This document shows, one piece after another, positions 22,470 through 33,903 of a DNA stretch of 64,000 nucleotides (its first letter is position 1; every line of letters starts with the position of its first letter). The position numbers were made by a program, and so were the translations under genes. The notes under the pieces were generated by a model that saw only the letters and a program-made list of their open reading frames with translations, did not search any database and was not told the DNA's origin. Origin of the DNA: Glycomyces sp. TRM65418 (GTDB lineage Bacteria; Actinomycetota; Actinomycetes; Mycobacteriales; Micromonosporaceae); contig NZ_JAJFAX010000003.1 of NCBI RefSeq assembly GCF_019710475.1, forward strand, positions 186,001 through 250,000, read 5' to 3'.

Positions 22470-25325
22470 ATGACCGACCGCACCTTCGCCGACCGCCACA
22501 TCGGCACCAGCCCCGCCGACCAGGACGCCATGCTCAAAGCCGTGGGCCTCCCCAGCCTCGAAGCGCTCATGGACGCCTGCATGCCCGAGCTGATCCGCTC
22601 CCGCGACGGCCTCGCCCTCCCCGCGGCCGTCTCCGAGACCCGGGCCCAAGCCGAACTCAAAGCCCTCGCCGCCCTCAACCGCCCCAAGCGGTCCATGATC
22701 GGCCTGGGCTACCACGGCACCCACACCCCCGCCGTCATCCGCCGCAACGTCCTGGAGAACCCCTCCTGGTACACCGCGTACACGCCCTACCAGGCCGAGA
22801 TCTCCCAAGGCCGCCTCGAGGCGCTCCTGAACTTCCAGACCGTCGTCGCCGACCTCACCGGCCTGCCCGTCGCCGGCGCCAGCCTCCTCGACGAAGCCAC
22901 CGCCGCCGCCGAGGCGATGCTCCTCGCCCGCCGGGCGGCGAAACAGGCCGCCGGGGACGTGTTCGCCGTCGACGCGCGCGTCCTCCCGCAGACCCTCGCC
23001 GTCCTGCGCACCCGCGCCGAACCGGTCGGCATCCGCCTCCACGTCGCCGACCTCGCCGACCCCGCCCAGATCCCCGAGAGCGCCTTCGGCGTCCTCCTCC
23101 AGTACCCCGGCGCCGACGGCGGCGTCCGCGACTGGACCCCCACCGTCGACGCCGCCCACGAGCGCGGCGCGATCGTCACCGTCGCCGCCGACCTCCTCGC
23201 CCTCGCCCTGCTGACCGCGCCCGGCGAGTTCGGCGCCGACATCGCCGTCGGCTCCACCCAGCGCCTCGGCATGCCCATGGGCTTCGGCGGCCCCCACGCC
23301 GGCTACATGGCCGTCCGCGACCGCCTCCAGCGCCAGCTGCCCGGCCGCCTCGTCGGCGTCTCCCGCGACTCCAGCGGCGCCCCCGCCCTGCGCCTGGCCC
23401 TCCAGGCCCGCGAACAGCACATCCGCCGCGAGAAGGCCACCAGCAACATCTGCACCGCCCAAGTCCTCCCCGCCGTCGTCGCCGCCTCCTACGCCGTCTG
23501 GCACGGCCCCGACGGGCTGCGGGCCATCGCCGAGCACGCCGCCCGCTCCGCCGCGCGCCTGGCCGCGTCCCTCACCGCCGACGGCGTCACCGTCACCGAG
23601 GACGCGTTCTTCGACACCGTGCAGGTCCGCGTGCCCGGCCGCGCCGACACCGTCGTCGCCACCGCCGCCGCCGGCGGCGTCAACCTGCGCCGCGTCGACG
23701 CCGACACCGTCGCCGTCGCCTGCGACGAGACCACCACCGAGGCCGACCTCCGCATCGTCGGCGACGCCTTCGGCGTCCGCCTCGCCGACGAGGACGGCGA
23801 CGCGATCCCCGCGGCCCTGCGCCGCACCTCGGCCTACCTCACGCACCCGGTCTTCACCGCGCACCGCTCCGAGACGGCCATGATGCGCTACCTCAAGCGC
23901 CTCGCCGACATGGACTACGGCCTCGACCGCGGCATGATCCCCCTCGGCTCCTGCACCATGAAGCTCAACGCCGCCGCCGAGATGGAGCCGATCTCCTGGC
24001 CCGAGTTCGCCGACGTCCACCCCCTCGCCCCCGCCGACCAGACCCGCGGCTGGCGGGCCCTCATCGAGCAGCTCGAGCGCTGGCTCGCCGACGTCTGCGG
24101 CTACGCCGCCGTCTCCGTCCAGCCCAACGCCGGATCCCAAGGCGAACTCGCCGGACTCCTCGCCATCCGCGCCTGGCAGCACGACCGCGGCGAGACCGGC
24201 CGCGACGTCTGCCTCATCCCCGCCAGCGCCCACGGCACCAACGCCGCCTCGGCCGTCCTGGCCGGGATGCGCGTGGTCGTCGTCGCCTGCGACGAGGCCG
24301 GCAACGTCGACCTGGCCGACCTCGACGCGAAGATCGCCGCCCACGCCGACCGGCTCGCGGCCCTGATGGTCACCTACCCGTCCACGCACGGCGTCTACGA
24401 GGAGACGATCGTGGAGGTGTGCGCGAAGGTCCACGACGCCGGCGGGCAGGTGTACGTCGACGGCGCGAACCTGAACGCGCTCCTGGGATGGGCGAAGCCG
24501 GGCCGGTTCGGCGCCGACGTGTCGCACCTGAACCTGCACAAGACGTTCTGCATCCCGCACGGCGGCGGCGGCCCCGGCGTGGGCCCGGTGGCCGTGGCCG
24601 AGCACCTGGCGCCGTTCCTGCCCGCCGACCCCATGGACGAGGACGCCGGGCCGGTCGGCCCCGTGTCGCAGGCCCGGTGGGGGTCGGCCGGGATCCTGCA
24701 GATCCCGTGGATGTACCTGCGGATGATGGGCCCCGACGGGGTGACCGCCGCGACCGCGAGCGCGGTGCTGGCGGCCAACTACGTCGCCGCCCGCCTGCAG
24801 GGCCACTATCCGGTGCTCTACACCGGCGCGCACGGCCTGGTCGCGCACGAGTGCATCCTGGACCTGCGGGAGCTGACCAAGCGCTCCGGGGTCACCGTCG
24901 AGGACGTCGCCAAGCGGCTGATCGACTACGGGTTCCACGCGCCGACGATGTCGTTCCCGGTGGCCGGCACGTTGATGGTGGAGCCGACCGAGTCGGAGGA
25001 CCTGGCCGAGCTCGACCGGTTCTGCGCGGCGATGATCGCCATCCGCGAGGAGATCGAGGCGGTCGCGCAGGGCGCGGTCGCCGTCGAGGACTCGGCGCTG
25101 CGGGCCGCCCCGCACACGGCCGCGGTCGTCACCGCCGACGACTGGGACCGGGCCTACGGGCGCGCCCAGGCGGCCTGGCCCGCCGGAGCGGCCGCGCCCG
25201 CGGCCGGGTCGCCGGCGTCGGCGACCGCCGCGAAGTACTGGCCGCCGGTGGGCCGGATCGACAATGCGTGGGGGGACCGGAACCTGGCGTGCACGTGCCC
25301 GCCGATCGAGGCCTTCGGGGAGTAG
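22470..25325 (+). CDS. gcvP: Glycine dehydrogenase (decarboxylating), P protein
   Basis: PLP enzyme that decarboxylates glycine and passes the aminomethyl group to lipoyl-GcvH. At 951 residues it is the full single-chain form (fused alpha and beta halves). [10 protein letters not shown] at the N-terminus, [13 protein letters not shown] near 145, and the PLP lysine in [18 protein letters not shown] near 687 are typical, with [10 protein letters not shown] near 490. Start ATG 22470 lies 7 nt after GGAG. A glycine riboswitch controls it. A hairpin after the stop (25335-25362) ends the transcript. Confidence 0.96.
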   Translation: MTDRTFADRHIGTSPADQDAMLKAVGLPSLEALMDACMPELIRSRDGLALPAAVSETRAQAELKALAALNRPKRSMIGLGYHGTHTPAVIRRNVLENPSWYTAYTPYQAEISQGRLEALLNFQTVVADLTGLPVAGASLLDEATAAAEAMLLARRAAKQAAGDVFAVDARVLPQTLAVLRTRAEPVGIRLHVADLADPAQIPESAFGVLLQYPGADGGVRDWTPTVDAAHERGAIVTVAADLLALALLTAPGEFGADIAVGSTQRLGMPMGFGGPHAGYMAVRDRLQRQLPGRLVGVSRDSSGAPALRLALQAREQHIRREKATSNICTAQVLPAVVAASYAVWHGPDGLRAIAEHAARSAARLAASLTADGVTVTEDAFFDTVQVRVPGRADTVVATAAAGGVNLRRVDADTVAVACDETTTEADLRIVGDAFGVRLADEDGDAIPAALRRTSAYLTHPVFTAHRSETAMMRYLKRLADMDYGLDRGMIPLGSCTMKLNAAAEMEPISWPEFADVHPLAPADQTRGWRALIEQLERWLADVCGYAAVSVQPNAGSQGELAGLLAIRAWQHDRGETGRDVCLIPASAHGTNAASAVLAGMRVVVVACDEAGNVDLADLDAKIAAHADRLAALMVTYPSTHGVYEETIVEVCAKVHDAGGQVYVDGANLNALLGWAKPGRFGADVSHLNLHKTFCIPHGGGGPGVGPVAVAEHLAPFLPADPMDEDAGPVGPVSQARWGSAGILQIPWMYLRMMGPDGVTAATASAVLAANYVAARLQGHYPVLYTGAHGLVAHECILDLRELTKRSGVTVEDVAKRLIDYGFHAPTMSFPVAGTLMVEPTESEDLAELDRFCAAMIAIREEIEAVAQGAVAVEDSALRAAPHTAAVVTADDWDRAYGRAQAAWPAGAAAPAAGSPASATAAKYWPPVGRIDNAWGDRNLACTCPPIEAFGE

Positions 25326-25334
25326 CCGAGCCGG

Positions 25335-25362
25335 GTGCCCGCTCACCACAGTGGGCGGGCAC
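25335..25362 (+). terminator. Hairpin after gcvP
   Basis: GTGCCCGC (25335-25342) pairs with GCGGGCAC (25355-25362), with an inner CCAC/GTGG helix and a 1-nt loop. It starts 10 bp after the gcvP stop. No T-run. Confidence 0.6.
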
Positions 25363-25417
25363 TGAGCAAAGGGCTTTACACTGGCGGCCGACGATCCCCC
25401 CTCCAGGAGTGAAGCTG

Positions 25418-27088
25418 ATGGTTTTCGGTACTGAGCACAAGGTGAGGTCGCACCGGCTCGGGCGGCGGCGCAAGAAGGGCGGCTCCCGCATGCCGGTGGC
25501 GCCCTGGATCGTGATCACCATGGTGTGCGTGCTCGTCGCCGCCGGACTGACGTGGGGGTTCGTCACGCTGCTGCGGTCGGGTTGCTCGGGGATGTACCGG
25601 GTGACGGTGGCGGTCGCGCCGGGCGTGTTCTCGACGCTGGAGGACGCCGCGCAGGCGTGGGAGGCCGAGGGGCCCGAGGTCGACGGCCAATGCGTGGGGA
25701 TCGACGTCCGCGAGGTCGCCCCGGACGACGCGTCGCGGGGCATCATGGGCGACTGGAACCCGAAGTCGCTGGGGCCGCGGCCGATCGCGTGGGTCCCCGA
25801 TTCGCAGGCGTGGGCGTCGTGGGTGGCCTCCAGCGAGATGACCGCCGGGTACGCCAGCTCCGACCCGGTCGTGCTCGGCCAGGCCGCGCCGGTGCTGGCC
25901 GTCGCCGAGTCGAAGGCGACCGAGCTGGGCTGGATCGGGGGGCAGCCGCCGTCGTGGGCGGACGTGCTCGGGGCGGCGCGGGAGGGGCGGATCAGCCTCG
26001 CCGCGGCCAACCCGCGGACCTCGACCGAGGGCCTGGTGGCGATGCTGAACGCGACCTCCGACGGCGCGGGCGGGTTCTCGCAGGAGGCCCTGGACGCGTA
26101 TTCGGCCGCGGCCGACGCCGGGTCGGTGACCGACGACGCCGACGAGCAGCTCGCGCTCTACGCCGAGTCGGGGGACACCTCCCGGGTGGTGACGGCCCTG
26201 GACTACCAGGTGGAGGACTTCAACGCCGACACCGCCCCGGCCGATCCGCTGGTGCCGATCACGCCCAGCGGCACCAGTGTGGGCGCGGTCGCGACGTACC
26301 TGGTGCTGGGGGGCGCCGGGTGGGTCTCGGAGTCGGACGCGGGGATCGCCCGCCGGTTCGGCGAGCATCTGCGCTCGCAGGTCGAGTCGGGGGCGTTCGC
26401 CGACGCCGAGCTGCAGGCCGTGGAGGACCCGCAGGCGGCGCTGGCGCAGACCACGCCCGCCACGGTGGGGGAGGCGGTCAAGTCGTGGCGGGTGGGCCGG
26501 CAGGACTTGAACGTGCTGTTCCTGGTCGACCGGTCCTCGGTGATCGCGGGGGAGTCGGTCGAGTACGACGGTGAGGCGGTCTCGGCCGGCGACGCGGCGA
26601 TCCGCACCGCCGTGGCCACCGTGAACGCGATGGAGTCGACCTCCCGGGCGGGCCTGTGGGAGTACGGGGTCGGCGCGGACGGGGACGCGAACTGGCGCGG
26701 GGTCACCGACATCGAGGAGCTGACCGACGATCACCGGGAGGGCCTGGTCGGGGACCTGTACGCGATCTCGGAGAACGATCCCTACGAGGGCGGCTCGCCC
26801 TTGTACGACTCGCTGGTCGCCGCCTACCAGTACATGGGCGAGCACGCCGTCGACGGCGCGGCGAACGTGGTGGTCGTGCTGACCAACTCCGGTGAGGACA
26901 CCGTGAGCGCCCCGTCGGCCGAGGAGGCCGCCGGCACGCTGGCGGGCATGGACGGCGCGGTCACGGTCTACACCGTCGGGCTCGGGTCGGCCAACAGCGC
27001 GAACCTGACGCTCCTGGCCGAGGCCACGGGCGGCGCCCACGTCCCCGCACCCGCGGCCGGCGGGGTCCTGGAGGCCATCGGCGGCTGA
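25418..27088 (+). CDS. Membrane-anchored substrate-binding-like protein with von Willebrand A domain
   Basis: A 556-residue protein with a basic cytoplasmic head, one membrane helix (about residues 29-51), an extracytoplasmic region resembling an ABC substrate-binding protein (about 60-350) and a C-terminal von Willebrand factor A domain (about 365-556). The MIDAS motif starts DRSS, then Val, where DxSxS is expected, so metal binding may be weakened. Proteins with this layout are common in actinobacteria and their role is not established; adhesion or cell-envelope assembly is likely. Start ATG 25418 follows AGGAG by 8 nt. No operon partner is evident. Confidence 0.82.
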   Translation: MVFGTEHKVRSHRLGRRRKKGGSRMPVAPWIVITMVCVLVAAGLTWGFVTLLRSGCSGMYRVTVAVAPGVFSTLEDAAQAWEAEGPEVDGQCVGIDVREVAPDDASRGIMGDWNPKSLGPRPIAWVPDSQAWASWVASSEMTAGYASSDPVVLGQAAPVLAVAESKATELGWIGGQPPSWADVLGAAREGRISLAAANPRTSTEGLVAMLNATSDGAGGFSQEALDAYSAAADAGSVTDDADEQLALYAESGDTSRVVTALDYQVEDFNADTAPADPLVPITPSGTSVGAVATYLVLGGAGWVSESDAGIARRFGEHLRSQVESGAFADAELQAVEDPQAALAQTTPATVGEAVKSWRVGRQDLNVLFLVDRSSVIAGESVEYDGEAVSAGDAAIRTAVATVNAMESTSRAGLWEYGVGADGDANWRGVTDIEELTDDHREGLVGDLYAISENDPYEGGSPLYDSLVAAYQYMGEHAVDGAANVVVVLTNSGEDTVSAPSAEEAAGTLAGMDGAVTVYTVGLGSANSANLTLLAEATGGAHVPAPAAGGVLEAIGG

Positions 27089-27150
27089 CGCGCCGGTGAG
27101 GTGGGACACACGTTCCGGGCGGTGCGGGCCGGGTGGGCGACACTGGATCC

Positions 27151-28293
27151 ATGTCCGTGTTCCGCGCCGTCCGCCCCGCGCCCCCGGGGGTCGACGCCGC
27201 GTGCCTGCCGCGACTGGAGGAGGTCGACCGGCTCGAATGGCGCGTGGGCGACGGCGGCGACCCGGCTGTGCTGGCCGCGGCCTTCCGCGACCGCCATGCC
27301 GGTCCGCACACCGACGCCGAGGGATCGGCCTGCGGGGTGGCGGTGCTCGTTTCGGCCGCCGCCGGGGCGGTCATGGCCGGCGGGGCCACCGGCGCGCCGA
27401 GCCCGGTCCCGGCCGTGCCCGACCTGGTGCTCGTCGCCTACCGGCACGGACCCGCCCGCGAACCCGAGGCTCCCGGCGCGTTCGCGCTCGGGGCCTGGGA
27501 GGCCTCGTGGAGCGGTGCCGACCACGCGAAGGCGATCGTCGCCGTGCAGGAGGCGATCGGCCGCGGCCAGGTCTACGTCGCCAACGTCGTCGGCCACCGC
27601 CGCGCGGCCTGGTCGGGCGACCCGGGCGCGATCGCGGCCGCCGCGGCCGGGGTGCCCGGCGCGTCCTGGGGCGGCGTCCTCGCCGGCGAGGACTGGCTCG
27701 TCGCCTCCGGATCCCCCGAGTGCTTCCTCACCGCCGACGCCGCCTCGGCGGCGACGCGTCCGATCAAGGGCACCGCCCCGGCCACCGAGGACGGCCGCGC
27801 CGCGCTGCTCGGCTCGGTCAAGGAACGCGCCGAGCACGTCATGATCGTCGACCTCGAACGCAACGACCTCGCGCAGGTCGCCGTCCCCGGGACCGTCGCC
27901 GTCGAGGGCCTGTTCCGGCTCGGCCGCTGGGCCGACCTGTGGCAGGCCGAATCGACCGTGACCGCCGAGCTCGACGCCGCGACCGGGTTCGCGGACCTGC
28001 TGCGGGCGATGTGCCCGCCCGGGTCGGTCACGGGCGCGCCGAAGCTCGCCGTCCTCGACCTCGTCGGGGGGCTCGAACCGGTCGGCCGCGGCCCGGCCAT
28101 GGGCGGCTTCGGCTACCTCAGCGGCGACCGGGTGCGCCTGGGCGTCACCATCCGCACGGTCGCCCTCGACGCGACGCACGCGCACATGTGGTCGGGCGGC
28201 GGCATCACCTGGCGCTCCGAACCCGAAGCCGAAGTCGCCGAAGCGGCGGCGAAGGCCGCCGGCGTCGCGGCCGCCCTCGGCAGCGCCCTCTGA
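27151..28293 (+). CDS. pabB: Aminodeoxychorismate synthase component I / chorismate-binding enzyme
   Basis: Converts chorismate with ammonia or glutamine nitrogen to aminodeoxychorismate for folate synthesis. A 380-residue chorismate-binding domain protein: a weak N-terminal half, then RPIKGTAPA near 205, KERAEHVMIVDLERNDL near 223-239, and CPPGSVTGAPK near 289. The PIKGT form with Lys is that of PabB, in which the lysine attacks chorismate; anthranilate synthases differ here. The usual fused glutaminase (PabA) is absent and must be elsewhere. Start ATG 27151 is chosen over GTG 27133 by N-terminal composition; no good ribosome site is seen, so the mRNA may be leaderless. Confidence 0.85.
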   Translation: MSVFRAVRPAPPGVDAACLPRLEEVDRLEWRVGDGGDPAVLAAAFRDRHAGPHTDAEGSACGVAVLVSAAAGAVMAGGATGAPSPVPAVPDLVLVAYRHGPAREPEAPGAFALGAWEASWSGADHAKAIVAVQEAIGRGQVYVANVVGHRRAAWSGDPGAIAAAAAGVPGASWGGVLAGEDWLVASGSPECFLTADAASAATRPIKGTAPATEDGRAALLGSVKERAEHVMIVDLERNDLAQVAVPGTVAVEGLFRLGRWADLWQAESTVTAELDAATGFADLLRAMCPPGSVTGAPKLAVLDLVGGLEPVGRGPAMGGFGYLSGDRVRLGVTIRTVALDATHAHMWSGGGITWRSEPEAEVAEAAAKAAGVAAALGSAL

Positions 28294-28303
28294 ACGCGCG
28301 CCC

Positions 28304-28555
28304 TCACCCGCGGGCGGCGCGCCAGATCGCCAGGGTCTCCTCCTTCGCGCGATCCCGGAGGTCGTCGGGCCACTCGGCCCGGTAGAGCCGCAGCCGCGGC
28401 GTCGAGGAATCGAGCTCCACCACGCACCCGAGCGCCATCGGCGGATCGGGATGGACTCGTCGGAGCCACACCGTCCCGGCATTGCCGTCGTCGCCGCTCA
28501 CTTGGATAGTGCGATGCTCCAATTGGAACTGCCCTAGGATTTTCGGCTCGCTCAT
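28304..28555 (-). CDS. Small hypothetical protein
   Basis: An 83-residue hydrophilic protein, convergent with pabB (10 bp between stops). No family was recognised. Sequence is mixed and protein-like: MSEPKILGQFQLEHRTIQVS, a VWLRRVHPDPPMALG segment and ETLAIWRAARG at the end. The codon pattern shows the third-position GC bias of neighbouring genes, which supports it being expressed. No signal peptide or membrane segment. Confidence 0.6.
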   Translation of the reverse strand: MSEPKILGQFQLEHRTIQVSGDDGNAGTVWLRRVHPDPPMALGCVVELDSSTPRLRLYRAEWPDDLRDRAKEETLAIWRAARG

Positions 28556-28775
28556 GCCCGAGTCCTCACCGTTTGTGTCCCACCGTTGTCGGGCGTCGCG
28601 GCGTCGTCGTGTCAGCGAGGCGGCCGCGGGCCCGCATCAATCTTTCCCACCTCTGCGCAGTCGTGTCAATACCCGGCGCGACACCGGGGAGGGTGAACGG
28701 GGCTGGGAGCGGTCCATTGCGGAGGGCCGCAGCGATCCGGCGCGCGCGCCGTCCCGGTGTGTCAAGCTGGTGCGC

Positions 28776-29144
28776 ATGAGCGACGATCAGGATTTCAACG
28801 ACATCGCCGAAGCCGCCTTCGACCTGGCCCGCGCCGGCGAGCGCGAGCGGCTGCTGCGCTTCGTCGAGGCCGGCCTGCCGGTCGACCTCGTCAACGGATC
28901 GGGCGACTCGCTGCTGATGCTGGCGGCCTACCACGGCCACGCCGACACCGTCCGGGCCCTGATCAAAGCGGGGGCCGAAGTGGACAAACGCAACGACCGC
29001 GACCAGTCGCCGCTGGCCGGGGCCGTGTTCAAGAACTACGACGAGGTGATCGCCGTCCTCCTGGAGGCCGGGGCCGACCCCGACGCCGGCACGCCCTCGG
29101 CGCGGCAGATCGCCGCCATGTTCGACCGCGACACCTTCAAATGA
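28776..29144 (+). CDS. Ankyrin-repeat protein
   Basis: A 122-residue protein made almost wholly of three ankyrin repeats: GDSLLMLAAYHGHADTVRAL (about 46-65), then DQSPLAGAVFKNYDEVIAVL (about 78-97), with a less regular one before (residues 12-40). Ankyrin repeats bind proteins; small ones like this act as cytoplasmic adaptors, but the partner is unknown. Start ATG 28776; a CAAGCT hexamer 7 nt upstream could be a -10, which would make the message leaderless. It is convergent with the LysR gene (16 bp between stops). Confidence 0.85.
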   Translation: MSDDQDFNDIAEAAFDLARAGERERLLRFVEAGLPVDLVNGSGDSLLMLAAYHGHADTVRALIKAGAEVDKRNDRDQSPLAGAVFKNYDEVIAVLLEAGADPDAGTPSARQIAAMFDRDTFK

Positions 29145-29160
29145 CCGCAGTGGCCGCCGC

Positions 29161-30093
29161 TCAGAGCGCCCGCATGCCTTCGGGGAGTCGCCCCCAGGCG
29201 TGCAGGTCGGTCAGATGCGCCTCCAGCGTCGCCGCGAACGCCGCCGCCGCCTTCGTCAGGGGCGCCTCCCGGCGCGCCGCGAGCGCGATGGTGCGGCTGG
29301 CGCCCGGCGGCGCCAGCGGCGTCGCCCGCAGCCCCGAGCGCCCGGCGGCGATCATCGCCGGCAGCAGCGCGATCCCCAGTCCCGCCTCCACGAGCGACGC
29401 GACCGCGTCCGTCGCGCCCCCGTCGACGCCGGTGCGGGGCGTGAACCCGGCCCGCTCGCACGTCGTGATCGTCAGGTCCCGCAGGTCGTACCCGTGGGCG
29501 GGCAGCACGAACGCCTGCTCGCGCAGCTGCGCCAACCCGATGTAGCCCTGGCGGGTCAACGGCGGCAGCTTCGCGGCCGAGGCCACCACGAGCGCCTCCG
29601 ACAGCAGCGGCTGCACCGTCAGCCCCGCGTCCCCGGCGGTGTCGCCGATCGTGAACGCCAGATCGAGGTCCCCGGCGGCGAGGTGGTCGATCAAGGGCCC
29701 CGAACCGTCCTCGGTGAGCGTCACCGACACTCCCGGATGCGCCTCCAGGTAGCGGGTGAGCAGCGGCGCGATGAGCCACGAGCACAGGCTCGGGGTCGCG
29801 CCCAGGCGCAGGTGCCCGGCCCGGACGGCGAGCACGTCGTCGATGTCCGAGCGCGCGGCGGTCACCGCGGCGGTGATCCGACGCGCGTGCGGCAGCAGCG
29901 TCTGCCCTGCGTCGGTCAATTCGATCCGGCCCCGGGCGCGGGTGAACAGGGGAGCGCCGAGCTCGGATTCGAGCGCCTGGATCTGCTTGCTCAATGACGG
30001 TTGTGTCACACCGAGTTCTTCGGCCGCATGAGTGAAATGCCGGGTTTGTGCCACGGCCAGGAAGGCGTGCAACTGCTGCGGGCGCATGTCCAT
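29161..30093 (-). CDS. LysR-family regulator divergent from sdhCAB
   Basis: A 310-residue LysR-type regulator: winged helix-turn-helix at residues 5-64 (QLHAFLAVAQTRHFTHAAEE, then TQPSLSKQIQALE) and an effector-binding domain from about 90. Divergence from the succinate dehydrogenase operon, 71 bp away, suggests it senses a TCA-cycle metabolite and controls that operon and itself. A 15-bp inverted repeat lies between them. Start M1 at 30093 or M3 at 30087; a TACGTT hexamer before the second fits a leaderless message. The effector is unknown. Confidence 0.9.
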   Translation of the reverse strand: MDMRPQQLHAFLAVAQTRHFTHAAEELGVTQPSLSKQIQALESELGAPLFTRARGRIELTDAGQTLLPHARRITAAVTAARSDIDDVLAVRAGHLRLGATPSLCSWLIAPLLTRYLEAHPGVSVTLTEDGSGPLIDHLAAGDLDLAFTIGDTAGDAGLTVQPLLSEALVVASAAKLPPLTRQGYIGLAQLREQAFVLPAHGYDLRDLTITTCERAGFTPRTGVDGGATDAVASLVEAGLGIALLPAMIAAGRSGLRATPLAPPGASRTIALAARREAPLTKAAAAFAATLEAHLTDLHAWGRLPEGMRAL

Positions 30094-30101
30094 AACGTAT
30101 C

Positions 30102-30116
30102 GGCATGGAACATGCC
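30102..30116. promoter_or_regulatory. Candidate LysR operator in the lysR-sdhC intergenic region
   Basis: GGCATG-GAA-CATGCC is a perfect 15-bp inverted repeat. It lies directly upstream of the likely -10 of the LysR gene and 12 bp before the sdhC -35, a good place for repression of one and activation of the other. Confidence 0.55.
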
Positions 30117-30127
30117 GCGACCATGAA

Positions 30128-30158
30128 TTGGACCCGTGAGGCGTATCGCGTCTAGCCT
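30128..30158 (+). promoter_or_regulatory. sdhC promoter giving a leaderless mRNA
   Basis: -35 TTGGAC (30128-30133) and -10 TAGCCT (30153-30158) are 19 bp apart. Six bases separate the -10 from the GTG start at 30165, so transcription would begin at or next to the start codon. Confidence 0.55.
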
Positions 30159-30164
30159 CTGGAC

Positions 30165-30902
30165 GTGTCTACGGATTTGCAAACGCGCACTGCCGCGCAG
30201 CCGGGCGAACGCGCCCGCGCGCCCCAGGGACCGTGGCGTTCCAACATCGGCCTCAAGATCATCATGGCGGTCTCGGGCATCCTGCTCGTGCTGTTCATCA
30301 TCGCCCACATGGCCGGGAACCTCCACGTCTTCGAAGGCCGCGAGGAGATGAACGCCTACGCCGCGGGCCTGCGGTCCTTCGGCGAGCCCCTGCTGCCCCA
30401 CGAGAGCTTCCTGTGGATCATGCGGATCGGCCTCATCGCCGCCGCCCTGGCCCACATCTGGTCCGCGGTCGTCCTGACCCGCCGGGCCATGGTCGCCCGC
30501 CCCGTCCGCTACGCCTCCAGGAAGCCCGCCCGAGGCGAATCGCGCCACGCCGTCGCCACCATGCGCTGGGGCGCGATCGTCATCGTCCTGTTCGTCGTCT
30601 GGCACCTGCTGGACCTGACCTGGCGCACCGTCAACCCGGTCAAGGACATCCACGACGCCTACGGCGCCGTGCTCGCCACCTTCAGCCCCGAGCGCTGGCC
30701 GGTCACGGTGTTCTACCTCCTGGCCCTGGTCGCCCTGGGCTTCCACCTGCGGCACGGCATCTGGTCGGCCGTGCAGACCATCTCGGGCCCGAACACCAAA
30801 TGGCGCGGCCGCACCCAGGCGATCAGCCTGGCCGTCGCCGTCGTCGTCGTCGCGGGGTTCGCGATCGTGCCCCTGGCCGTCACTTTCGAACTGGTGAGCT
30901 GA
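30165..30902 (+). CDS. sdhC: Succinate dehydrogenase cytochrome b subunit (type B)
   Basis: Membrane anchor of succinate dehydrogenase that passes electrons to menaquinone. It is 245 residues with five membrane helices, the single large anchor typical of type-B complexes, so no sdhD is expected. Histidines in the helices ([12 protein letters not shown] near 46, LAHIWSAV near 98, VWHLLDL near 147, FHLRHGIW near 195) are suited to ligate two b hemes. Start GTG 30165 lacks a ribosome site but follows a -10 at leaderless spacing. sdhA follows after 1 bp. Confidence 0.93.
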   Translation: MSTDLQTRTAAQPGERARAPQGPWRSNIGLKIIMAVSGILLVLFIIAHMAGNLHVFEGREEMNAYAAGLRSFGEPLLPHESFLWIMRIGLIAAALAHIWSAVVLTRRAMVARPVRYASRKPARGESRHAVATMRWGAIVIVLFVVWHLLDLTWRTVNPVKDIHDAYGAVLATFSPERWPVTVFYLLALVALGFHLRHGIWSAVQTISGPNTKWRGRTQAISLAVAVVVVAGFAIVPLAVTFELVS

Positions 30903-30903
30903 C

Positions 30904-32837
<1,934 letters not shown>

Positions 32838-32841
<4 letters not shown>

Positions 32842-33584
32842 AGCTGTCTCTGCGAATCTGGCGTCAGCCCGACGCCGACACCCCGGGCAAGATGGTGTCC
32901 TACGAGATCGACGACGTGTCCGAGGACGCCTCGTTCCTGGAGATGCTCGACGTGCTCAACGAGCGTCTCATCGCCGAGGGCGAGGACCCGGTGGCGTTCG
33001 ACCACGACTGCCGCGAGGGCATCTGCGGCGCCTGCTCGCTCATGATCGACGGGCAGGCGCACGGCCCGCAGGCCGCGACGACCACCTGCCAGCTGCACAT
33101 GCGCAAGTTCAAGGACGGCGACCAGATCGACGTCGAGCCGTGGCGGGCGGGGGCGTTCCCGGTCATCAAGGACCTCGTGGTCGACCGGACCGCCTTCGAC
33201 CGGATCATCCAGGCCGGCGGGTACATCTCCGCGCCCACCGGCACCGCCCCGGACGCCCACGCGGTGCCGGTCCCCAAGCAGGACGCCGACGCGGCGTTCA
33301 GCGCGGCGGCGTGCATCGGCTGCGGCGCGTGCGTGGCCGCCTGCCCGAACGGGTCCGGGATGCTGTTCATGGGCGCCAAGGTGGCCCACCTCGGTCTGAT
33401 GCCCCAGGGTCAGCCCGAGCGGCACACGCGCGTGCTCGGCATGGTCGCCGCCCACGACGAGGCCGGCTTCGGCGGATGCACCAACACCGGTGAGTGCGCC
33501 GCCGCGTGCCCCAAGGAGATCGGGCTCGACGTCATCGGCAGGCTCAACCGGGACTTCCGCAAGGCCGCCGCCCGCGCGGCCTGA
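32838..33584 (+). CDS. sdhB: Succinate dehydrogenase iron-sulfur subunit
   Basis: Carries electrons from SdhA to SdhC through three Fe-S clusters. It is 248 residues. The [2Fe-2S] ligands lie in [16 protein letters not shown] near 56-71 with a further Cys near 84; [4Fe-4S] and [3Fe-4S] ligands lie in [13 protein letters not shown] near 157 and [15 protein letters not shown] near 215. Start GTG 32838 overlaps sdhA by 4 bp. A very stable hairpin 55 bp after the stop closes the operon. Confidence 0.95.
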
Positions 33585-33639
33585 GCCGTCCCCGCGGGGC
33601 CGGTTCGGTTCCGACCGAGTCGCCCTCCCGCACATGGAG

Positions 33640-33673
33640 GAGGAGCCCCCGGCCGTTCGGCCGGGGGCTCCTC
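33640..33673 (+). terminator. sdhCAB terminator
   Basis: A perfect 16-bp stem (33640-33655 with 33658-33673) closes on a 2-nt TT loop, so effectively 15 bp with a tetraloop. It lies 55 bp after the sdhB stop. No T-run follows. Confidence 0.75.
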
Positions 33674-33683
33674 GTCGCTCCTG

Positions 33684-33734
33684 CCCCGCGTGAGCGGGGA
33701 GACCCCGGGGAACCTCGCCCCCGCGTGAGCGGGG
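33684..33734 (+). repeat. Pair of CRISPR-repeat-like palindromic cores
   Basis: CCCCGCGTGAGCGGGG occurs exactly at 33684-33699 and again at 33719-33734. The core resembles the stem-loop of type I-E CRISPR repeats of actinobacteria, but the period is 35 bp instead of about 61, there are only two copies, and no cas gene is near. It may be a degenerate array remnant or an unrelated hairpin pair. Confidence 0.5.
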
Positions 33735-33890
33735 GAATGCCGTCCCCTGTGAACAACGACCAGGGCACGGCGAGGTCGCGGCGCGCGCGGGTGACCCATG
33801 TCTCCGTCCACAAAGCCGGCGCCGGTGCGAACCGGTCCGATGCCACGGGCATCGGCCTCCTCGCGTTCCCGGCCTCCGGCCGCACCGGCC

Positions 33891-33896
33891 TATGAT
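33891..33896 (+). promoter_or_regulatory. -10 element of a leaderless gene
   Basis: TATGAT lies exactly 7 nt before the ATG at 33904, and no Shine-Dalgarno is present there. Confidence 0.6.
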
Positions 33897-33903
33897 CGCG
33901 AAT

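Larger units (their letters stand above)
33585..33903. other. Intergenic stretch with terminator, paired CRISPR-like palindromes and a promoter
   Basis: No gene is supported between sdhB and the next gene. It holds the operon terminator (33640-33673), two identical 16-bp GC-rich palindromic cores (33684-33734) and a leaderless promoter (33891-33896). Confidence 0.6.

Noticed and set aside
22055-25417. Upstream part of a very long plus-strand frame reaching the VWA gene
   Set aside because: It runs through the MerR end, riboswitch and gcvP in a second frame and gives Arg/Pro-rich sequence. Only the part from 25418 is a real gene.
33684-33734. A working CRISPR array
   Set aside because: Only two cores, spacing 35 bp and no cas genes; reported only as CRISPR-like.
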